Part shown: positions 18,616 to 25,011 of the stretch, in pieces | Position numbering within the stretch: position 1 is the stretch's first letter | How the letters are laid out: every line of letters begins with the position of its first letter | NCBI RefSeq assembly: GCF_000003605.2 | Contig: NW_003114465.1 | Location: 134,105-159,115, forward strand | Length of the DNA stretch: 25,011 nucleotides | Direction: 5' to 3' | From: Saccoglossus kowalevskii | Lineage: Eukaryota; Hemichordata; Enteropneusta; Harrimaniidae | The notes under the pieces: model-generated | Databases searched by the model: none | The model's input: the letters and a program-made list of their open reading frames with translations, nothing else | What the model was told of the DNA's origin: nothing | Made by a program: the position numbers and the translations under genes

Positions 18616-18738
18616 TACAAAACCCATGCAACAACAACCCCTGCCAGAATAATGGAGTATGCACACCAGTCACCGGATCATGTTCTGAGTATTCTTGTAC
18701 TTGTATGGGATGTTATACTGGTTTTAACTGTGAACAAG
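18616..18738 (+). CDS. EGF exon 24, 8-Cys type (class a)
   Basis: The exon is 123 bp, phase 1-1, with acceptor tttattacag and donor g|gtaaga. It starts QNPCNNNPC, has CQNNGVC, TPVTGSC, SEYSCTCMGCYTGFNC. It resembles exon 11 (NNPCQN, YSCTC) and exon 18 (GSCSEY) and is the fourth class a module. The intron before it is 157 bp. Confidence 0.93.
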
Positions 18739-19505
18739 GTAAGACTTGCATAATTCAATATTTTGATGGAACGGTACATGTCTATAGGGAAGGGTTTTTG
18801 CTATATAAGTTATGATTCCCCTCGATTTAATGTGATATTTATAAATAGCACACAATATATGCAGCGTGTTTGCTCTATTAGCAATGCAAGCACTTATGTA
18901 AATGATAGCATCATGTCTATGGATAAAAGAAGTAATATTTCAATAATCAAGTAAAAATGTGATTGATGTTGAATTGTTTCTATTTGAAATGCACTTCTAT
19001 AATTATATGCATTTTACTACTTTATATACAAAATATTTGAAATTAATAACTGACATTTAAGTGTATTGTATTTTATTACTAACATTTTATTGTTGTCAAC
19101 CAATGGAAATTATTTCTAAGGATGCAATAAATTCATTATTATTTTTATATTATGGTAATATTGCATAATAACACATTTAAAATAATAAAAGGTGAAATAA
19201 TTTGTGAATTAATTTCACACAACCATAATCTAAGGAAAAAATGACTCTGAATCTAACTCTTGCTTTTTGACATTTTTTTTAGCGTTATGCTCTAAACTGG
19301 CACCCGGTCTGTGATAAACTGTGTACAAATTCCAACTTTGAAGCTGATTTTGTGTGAAATCAAAGCATTTTCTTGTCAGACATTAGAATGAATTAATTGT
19401 TGTCAAAAAAATAACGAATTGAAAAACATGTTCTAGTCAACCTGTTTGTCTCTCGCATTCCTCCTTTAACAAAATCCTATGTTGTATATTGTTTCTTGTA
19501 AACAG
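18739..19505. other. Intron 24
   Basis: This 767-bp, strongly AT-rich intron has a short chance open frame at 18763-18954 without homology signals. I see no module or element termini. Confidence 0.7.
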
Positions 19506-19634
19506 CTATTAGCAGCCCGTGTGTAACAAGTACACCGTGTATGAATGGAGGAATATGTACATTGCAACCTGGATCTTGTACAGAGTATTTCTGTACATGT
19601 GTTGGCTGTTACACAGGACAGATATGTCAAACTG
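19506..19634 (+). CDS. EGF exon 25, 8-Cys type with widened first loop
   Basis: The exon is 129 bp (43 codons), phase 1-1, with acceptor cttgtaaacag and donor g|gtaaat. It starts ISSPC with an extra residue, and C1-C2 is CVTSTPC, five residues instead of four. It then has CMNGGIC, TLQPGSC, TEYFCTCVGCYTGQIC. Its 43-codon length comes from these insertions and not from the ETTD loop of exons 5 and 12, so it cannot be placed confidently in the a-g order. Confidence 0.92.
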
Positions 19635-20220
19635 GTAAATATATCCATATACTAAGACTCCCAGTACAATTCACTGGTGTTTGAAAGTTAACACTTACTA
19701 CAGGTCAAGCAACTTTCCTTTCAATGTTAATGTTGTGGATGTGATTTGGCTTGGAGTATAGCCACTGTATACTATGAGTCGGAACAATTAACGAAGTCGG
19801 AAAGTTTCATGTCAGAATTGACATTTATTGAACTATGAAACGGGAAACATCGACATCGGCTTGAAACAACAAAATAATAATAATAATAATGGCGGAACCA
19901 CAAGATTCTCAAGTATCACATGACACAAAATTTGAGTTGTGATAGGTCGGTTCTAAACCAATCACTGATCGTGGTAATAACGTCATAGGTCAAATAATAT
20001 ATAAAATGAATATGAATAATATATACATCAAAGCTATTGCTGCACAAAAATAATTCAGCAAATGGAATGATAATCTTAGAAAACACTTTGATGTCTAACC
20101 AGACAATTCAACTTATTTAGCAAACACACCTATGATTTGCATCTCGCCCCGACAAATGTTGCCTGGAGAAGGTACTGGAAAGTATTTCATGTTCTTTCAT
20201 TTCATTTTCTTTGTTTGCAG
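19635..20220. other. Intron 25
   Basis: This 586-bp intron contains a short (AAT)n microsatellite at 19873-19890. Nothing else is recognisable. Confidence 0.7.
19873..19890. repeat. (AAT)n microsatellite
   Basis: About six tandem AAT/ATA trinucleotide units. Confidence 0.9.
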
Positions 20221-20343
20221 CAATTGATGCATGTAATATTAACCCTTGTTTGAATGGTGGTGTATGCAACACGGTAGCTGGTACGTGTGACCAGTACACT
20301 TGTCAGTGCGTTGGCTGTTTTATTGGAATAAATTGTGAAACAG
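20221..20343 (+). CDS. EGF exon 26, last 8-Cys module
   Basis: The exon is 123 bp, phase 1-1, with acceptor ttgtttgcag and an unusual donor g|gttggt, weaker than the gtaag/gtgag donors elsewhere. It starts IDACNINPC, has CLNGGVC, NTVAGTC, DQYTCQCVGCFIGINCET. GCFIGxNC recalls class f, and the N-T-V-A-G-T-C loop recalls class a, so it may be a mosaic. It is the last module with both extra cysteines. Confidence 0.92.
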
Positions 20344-21206
20344 GTTGGTGTTTCATTCTGTATAAAGTTTTTTGCTGTTATGAATATTAGCCTGAATTTG
20401 TGTTTATACCATGTCTGATACCGGGGTCTGATACTGGCATTAAAGAATTGTGGTCATCGTGCCATCCATTTGTGAGATTTTTGTTGATAAACAATGATCC
20501 CCACAGGTAATAAGTGCTCTTGCAGTGGCAAGCAGGAATACAAGTTTTAATCCAGTCATAATGTGCATAATGCATTCCAATTCACAGGAATTACCTAGTC
20601 AAATCTTGTTGGTGTATGTCTTTGTTTTTGTATGCGTTGATCTGAACAACAATAACAGTTACCATCTTTGGGACCCAATATCTCGTGCATGCCTTTTAAA
20701 TTCAGCATGTACATGTATATTATATCTTGACTATATTGGCAAAATAAGAGACACTGCCTAAAACAAACCATCAGAAGTGTTTATTTTTGTACAGATACAA
20801 TAATATAAATATGCTTATGTTACATTTTTTCATTCAGTATACCCAGTCAATTTTGTTACTGAACAAAAATTTTAAATATTAAAATTTACATTTTTGATAA
20901 ATGTCTATTTAACAATTTGTTTTTATTCAAATCTGTAAAATATAGCATTACCTCAAATTTATATTAGCGATTGGAGATAATGAACTATCATAGTGTATTC
21001 AAATTTTTGAATATTTTTTGAATTACAAAAAAAAAGCAAAAAAGCAATTGTTTTGTGAAGTGAAGTTTTCTAATTAAGCCACTGTTTACCTACAAGTTAA
21101 ATTGTTTACTGTTAACACAGCTTAAATTGAGAAGAACACATTGATGTACTGCATAAATAAGCACTAGATGAGCACAATAATGATAAACATATGTTCAATG
21201 TTTCAG
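20344..21206. other. Intron 26
   Basis: This 863-bp AT-rich intron has chance open frames on both strands (for example 20525-20761) without conserved features. I see no element termini or extra module. Confidence 0.7.
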
Positions 21207-21332
21207 CAATTCCAAGCCCATGTCAACCTAACCCTTGTCAAAATAATGGTATCTGTACGACTGTTGAAAGCCCATGTGTTGGGTACCGATGCTCATGTCA
21301 GTCTGGTTGGAGTGGTACTAACTGTGAAAGTA
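21207..21332 (+). CDS. EGF exon 27, seven-Cys transitional module
   Basis: The exon is 126 bp (42 codons), phase 1-1, with acceptor atgtttcag and donor a|gtaagt. It starts IPSPCQPNPC, has CQNNGIC, TTVESPC, VGYRCSC, then QSGWSGTNC. It retains the extra Cys of the C3-C4 loop (ESPC) but has the standard Gly-Trp of a normal EGF where the second extra Cys should be. This leaves seven cysteines, one presumably unpaired or bonded between chains. It sits exactly at the border between 8-Cys and 6-Cys modules. Confidence 0.93.
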
Positions 21333-21937
21333 GTAAGTATATAAATCTACATCACTTAAAAATAAAATAAAATGTTCACTTCTTCAAAATGTTGTGGTTT
21401 TCCCTGGATCATGAAATTCATGCAGGTATATTTATGTCTTGAAAAATAAAGATGTATATAGAGTTTTGCAATGATTTTGTTTTATTATTTAAAAATTTCT
21501 TTTTAAATGATGACTAATATTCACACGACCTTGTTTAAAAAAAAAAAATTAAATATGCATGTATCGAAAAATCTTGGCCTCGTGCACTTCAGCTGAGCCT
21601 CTCTGAGACGAAACAATAACATTTGTCGTAATTAACAATAACATTTGACGTAGCACACTCACACTGAGCTGATAGTTCAATCAAGTAATATAGCATCATT
21701 TTTTTTATTGTTTATTGTTATATTACTGTCACCTTCCTTCCTTTAATATTAATATAAGTAAAAAAAGCAAGTGTTAAAAAAACACACACACTGACAAACA
21801 AACACATTTGATTTGATTGATGCATCACATTCAAACACTTTATTGACAGTGGAAACCCGAAAGTGTGCGTAGTCGTGCTTTCTTGCAAATTGAAAAAATC
21901 TGAAATGATTAATAAAGTATTCTTTTTGTTGCTATAG
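21333..21937. other. Intron 27
   Basis: This 605-bp AT-rich intron has an A11 run near 21538-21548 and a short CA-rich tract near 21780-21806. No module or mobile element is recognised. Confidence 0.7.
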
Positions 21938-22057
21938 CTACTATCATTGGATGTGCGACAAATCCATGTGTTAACGGTGACTGTACTGATTTTGGCAATG
22001 GTGCATACAGTTGTACATGCTATACTGGATGGTCTGGGAGTACCTGTAATGTACAAG
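21938..22057 (+). CDS. EGF exon 28, canonical 6-Cys module
   Basis: The exon is 120 bp, phase 1-1, with acceptor gttgctatag and donor g|gtatgc. It reads TIIGCATNPC, CVNGDC, TDFGNGAYSC, then CTCYTGWSGSTC. It has six cysteines with a four-residue C2-C3 loop (five in exons 1-27) and a nine-residue C3-C4 loop. C-T-D...A-Y-x-C resembles the Asp/Asn hydroxylation motif but has one residue too many. It is the first ordinary EGF in the array. Confidence 0.92.
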
Positions 22058-22579
22058 GTATGCTAATATTTGGTTTAAAACCTACTGAAGTTGATTTAGC
22101 ACGTAAAGTAGACCAAATGCAAATAATGTACACAAAATTGTACTTTTCAATACATAATATACAATATTAACTATTTTTCCTTCTTTCAGTTTTAATTATT
22201 ATTGCTGAAATATACGGTTAGATTGTGTTATGTATATAAACTGGAATCTTTAATAGCTGATGTTTAATAAACTGGTTTTAAATTTATCTAAAATTAATTT
22301 AAAAGTTCCTTATTGCATTATTTGATATTACCATATTTACTGTATTAAAATAGAAGTAATATAAACCTGAAATTATGTATACTAAATTATAAATACCGGT
22401 ATTACCGGTACTTATTATGAAAGTAGAATCATCTCAATAATTTAAGTGTATGCGCTAATACCGGTAATAGAGCAAATAAACTTGTTGAGGTATTGATATT
22501 AGCTATAATTGTGATTTTAAAAGTATAATGAGAGAATAATAAGATATGCTTATGAGTATATACAATACTTTTCTTACAG
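22058..22579. other. Intron 28
   Basis: This 522-bp AT-rich intron has three ACCGGT palindromes clustered at 22396-22464 (taccggtattaccggta, ataccggtaat). They look like short sequence-specific clutter. No gene or element is assigned. Confidence 0.65.
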
Positions 22580-22693
22580 TTTTTGCATGTGAAATAAATC
22601 CATGCGTGAATGGTGTCTGCACAGATCTTTCTAATGGTGCATATTTTTGTCAGTGTCAATCAGGCTGGACAGGAACGAATTGTGATGTAATTG
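22580..22693 (+). CDS. EGF exon 29, canonical 6-Cys module
   Basis: The exon is 114 bp (38 codons), the shortest module, phase 1-1, with acceptor ttcttacag and donor g|gtaagt. It reads FACEINPC, CVNGVC, TDLSNGAYFC, then CQCQSGWTGTNC. It is closely similar to exon 28 in the TD(F/L)xNGAY segment, suggesting tandem duplication of this pair. C1 is preceded by FA rather than a calcium-binding DxxE. Confidence 0.93.
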
Positions 22694-23592
22694 GTAAGTC
22701 TGCTTGGCATAAAACAATTATATATAGTCGCCGTCACTGTTTATTTTACTACAGTGGAAAATGATGAGCGCAAGAGACTCGTAGGTTGCGTGCATTTTGT
22801 CAAATTGACAACATACAACAAATGATAGATTTTATTTGTAATTTAATAATTCACATTCTCACATCACTCAAACATTTGCACATGTGCATCAAGGGACTTA
22901 CACTCAGAATGTTTTCAGATTAATAGCAACCAGTTGTGTGAAATCAAACATAAAAATAAGACAAACAAACGTCATAGCATTGTTACAGTAGTGGCATAAA
23001 ACTTTGATTTGACAAATGCGAAACTATTTCGGGAGTGTCTTCATGCTTATTAATTAATGTGCTATACACTTTTGATGAAAAATTCTAAAAGTTTAAGTTC
23101 AATCATTTTGATTTTTGCGGTGGGAATTCTACACATATTTAATGCTTTTTGCAGTAAATGGAAAATCTGTTGGGAAAGTTAAAGCGCAGTGGTCATCGCG
23201 CAGCGCGTGTTCGAATTTCATGTAAATAAACAATGTATTTTACACGTGTTGTATACGTCGCTATGAGTCCCATATCGAACAGGACGTGGCACAACGACTA
23301 CTGCCCTTTAATGTGCTTGTCATACCTAAAGATAGTTTGTGGCGATAACATATACTAGAGTTACGATTTGAACTGCATTGGTGTATAGCATAATGTGTGA
23401 GTTTTAAATTAACTATAATCACAGAACAGAAAAAAAATACTTGATCAGTAGATAACACATTTGCACAACATTTAACTACAATTTCATTTTAACTTGACAT
23501 CCAATATGTGCTCTTAAAGCTGCAATGTGTTTTAAAATTTTATGAACATAAATACTGTTAGACTAACATTGTGAATGTTGTTGTATATGTAG
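22694..23592. other. Intron 29
   Basis: This 899-bp AT-rich intron contains the small MITE at 23179-23311. Outside it I see nothing specific. Confidence 0.65.
23179..23311. mobile_element. Small MITE with TTAAAGsGCAGT termini
   Basis: TTAAAGCGCAGTGGTCATCG (23179-23198) is inverted at the right end (about 23292-23311, CGACTACTGCCCTTTAA). The ends resemble the 286-bp element at 1515-1800 (TTTAAAGGGCGGTGGTCGT), so both probably belong to one family with different internal deletions. It is 133 bp, non-coding. Confidence 0.55.
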
Positions 23593-23709
23593 TTGCAACC
23601 CCATGTAGTAGCAATCCTTGCCAGAATGGCTTCTGTACTGATGTTGGAACTGTAGCATATTTCTGCACATGTGATACTGGATATACAGGAACAAATTGTG
23701 AAGTATTTA
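23593..23709 (+). CDS. EGF exon 30, canonical 6-Cys module
   Basis: The exon is 117 bp, phase 1-1, with acceptor gtatatgtag and donor a|gtaagt. It reads [25 protein letters not shown], then [18 protein letters not shown] fits the Notch-type O-glucose consensus C1-x-S-x-P-C2. [10 protein letters not shown] fits the EOGT O-GlcNAc consensus C5-xxG(Y/F)(T/S)Gxx-C6. Among the complete modules only this one has both. Exon 31 begins almost identically. Confidence 0.93.
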
Positions 23710-24972
23710 GTAAGTGTTATTATTATACATCCAGCACGGAAAACATATCTGCACTTAAGCTTGTTTGAATTTAACATTTTGCTTTTATTTGGGGTAATTT
23801 AACATCGCAGTCACTGACGTGTTCAAGATTACGGACGGCCGTCACACTCAAAGACTTTTTACATTGACTACAGAAGCCTGACAGCGCGAGATAAAAAAAA
23901 TATCCTATCACTGAGTGCAGATCAAAAGTAAAAGTGGCTTAAACCTAGCTTTCAAAACCACCTTATATTTAAATTGTACAGAATAATGTGCCAGAGTATT
24001 TATTACCGTTATATCTATAACATACTGAATATTGGGATAATTTATAACTATGATATAGACATGTAAGTTTGTATGAAAAGATAAAACCAGTTTGGGAATT
24101 AAATTGAGCTGTACTGCACTTATCCTCGATTTCTTGAAGGCATAGCTGAATGTTAATAGCTTTTGGAATATTTCAATGTCTCCCAGACTATGTAAAAGAA
24201 AACCATCAAAACCAAGGAGTTTCTGGCTTAAAATCGCTACTCTGAAGACAGAAACTTCAACGTTAGGTTGTTCTTTGTTTTAAACCAGGATATTACTAGA
24301 AATATTGTTACAGTTTCTAATAACTGAACTAATGTGCATTGAGCATTGTAGAGCATTGTAATGCATTTTAAGATACAAGTTTTAATATATTTAAGATTTA
24401 TTCCTGCTTATTTTTAAAATTGTACTGGTTTTACCGAAATGGACGATTCCACAATAAAGGAATTTTGGGTAGTTCGAGAACACTATGTTTTCTTACCTTA
24501 GTTGGTGGATATTTTCCTAGATAATACAATAGTGTGACGTCACGACCATGGTTCAATTCTAGTTAATTACTGAGTGGGTGACAATCTTTTTGTGTCTAAC
24601 AAAATGGAAAATATATAATTTAAGCCACTCTGGTCTAAACTTGTGGAAAAGTGCAGCTGTTCACCACCCACATAAAAACAAACCTTGACTCAAGTATCCA
24701 CCTTTCTATGTTTAGCAAATTTTAACAAATTCATAATTTGTACACCTAATGTTAAAATAATAAATATTTTCTTTAGCAAAAGATTATTTTTATTATGCAA
24801 AATAACAAATTTGTCCATTCATCTTGTTTAGAATTTAGAATTTGTTTAGAGTTTTTGTTTGTTTGTATTTTACATTTGTTAACCCTTGTAAATTCTTGTA
24901 ACAATTGAAGTTAATTATTACCATGGTTTTTAATATTACTGAATCTTAACCTGTTTTTCTGTGTTTGTACAG
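23710..24972. other. Intron 30
   Basis: This 1.26-kb AT-rich intron holds no module. I see no inverted termini, open frame of note, or RNA gene. It ends in a pyrimidine tract and tttgtacag acceptor before the truncated exon 31. Confidence 0.7.
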
Positions 24973-25011
24973 TTTCAACTCCATGCAGTAGCATCCTTGT
25001 CAGAATGGCTT
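24973..25011 (+). pseudogene. EGF exon 31, partial, with 1-base deletion
   Basis: Only the first 39 bases are in the window. It starts STPCSS like exon 30 ([13 protein letters not shown]), then reads 'agcatccttgtcagaatggctt' where exon 30 has 'agcaatccttgccagaatggctt'. One A is missing, so the Asn codon before PC is broken and the frame shifts. The acceptor is intact. It is probably another 6-Cys module. Whether the deletion is biological or a sequencing/assembly error cannot be decided from this window. Confidence 0.75.

Larger units (their letters stand above)
343..25011 (+). other. Giant multi-EGF protein gene, internal part (exons 1-31 of this window)
   Basis: This is a single transcription unit in which every exon encodes one EGF-like module. 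All introns interrupt after the first base of a codon, so every exon is 1-1 symmetric, and the codons spliced across consecutive junctions contain no stop. Exons 1-26 have eight cysteines, exon 27 seven and exons 28-30 six. No signal peptide, transmembrane segment, other domain, start or stop codon lies in the window, so the gene extends at both ends. Tandem EGF arrays of this kind are known from Notch, fibropellins, and matrix or adhesion proteins, which supports an extracellular, disulfide-rich rod. The specific function is unknown. None of the modules shows the usual calcium-binding D-x-(D/N)-(E/Q)-C start, so a calcium-rigidified rod is not supported. Exons 17 and 31 carry 1-base deletions. 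The N gap lies between exons 17 and 18. Confidence 0.9.

Noticed and set aside
14911-18738. Three-exon duplication of exons 19-21 into 22-24, suggested by the repeated intron segment
   Set aside because: Module signatures fit the seven-exon order better: 19 is class b and 22 class f, while 24 matches 11 and 18. The intron match is more likely a dispersed repeat.
343-20343. Laminin-type EGF domains (also eight cysteines)
   Set aside because: In laminin EGF the extra cysteine pair follows C6. Here one extra lies between C3 and C4 and the other between C5 and C6, and the spacing does not fit.

Overview
This window is animal nuclear genomic DNA, AT-rich and dominated by introns and mobile-element debris. 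It covers an internal part of one very large plus-strand gene. I count 30 complete coding exons and the first 39 bases of a 31st. Each exon encodes one EGF-like module and is bounded by AG...GT splice sites in phase 1 on both sides, the classic symmetric exon-shuffling arrangement. Neither the signal peptide exon, the C-terminus nor a UTR is in the window. Coding exons total about 3.7 kb (about 1,220 residues) of 25 kb. A LINE tail of a type common in marine invertebrates, several MITE families with 'tttcgctg/cagtgaaaat' interiors, ACCGGTAC-rich introns and an 832-base N gap fit a draft assembly of a marine invertebrate such as a mollusc or another lophotrochozoan. A cephalochordate or hemichordate cannot be excluded.

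Layout. Exons 1-26 (343-20343) encode an unusual EGF variant with eight cysteines, spaced C-x4-C-x5-C-x(4/6/8)-C-x4-C-x-C-x2-C-x5-C. Relative to a standard six-cysteine EGF there is one extra Cys in the C3-C4 loop, and the Gly of the C5-xxG(Y/F)xG-C6 motif is replaced by Cys, so the two extras could form a fourth disulfide. Exon 27 is a seven-cysteine hybrid. Exons 28-30 are ordinary six-cysteine EGF modules. The 8-Cys region has a higher-order structure: modules recur in a fixed seven-exon order (a to g). The blocks are exons 1-3 (c,d,e), 4-10 (a-g), 11-17 (a-g), 18-23 (a,b,c,d,f,g) and then 24 (a). This implies duplication of whole seven-exon cassettes.

Introns hold a 3' LINE fragment (about 2400-3032), three copies of a roughly 205-bp MITE (4014, 10041, 14562), a hAT-like MITE with an 8-bp target duplication (4565-4955), two members of a TTTAAAGGGC-ended MITE (1515, 23179), a GGCAAGGGG-ended MITE (7865-8261), microsatellites, and a large composite repeat around the assembly gap (11527-13048). 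Exons 17 and 31 each carry a 1-base deletion relative to sister modules, which may be assembly error or real damage. No second gene, RNA gene or minus-strand gene is supported.

The product is inferred to be a secreted or cell-surface, rod-like EGF-repeat protein. The gene is not recognised as a named orthologue.
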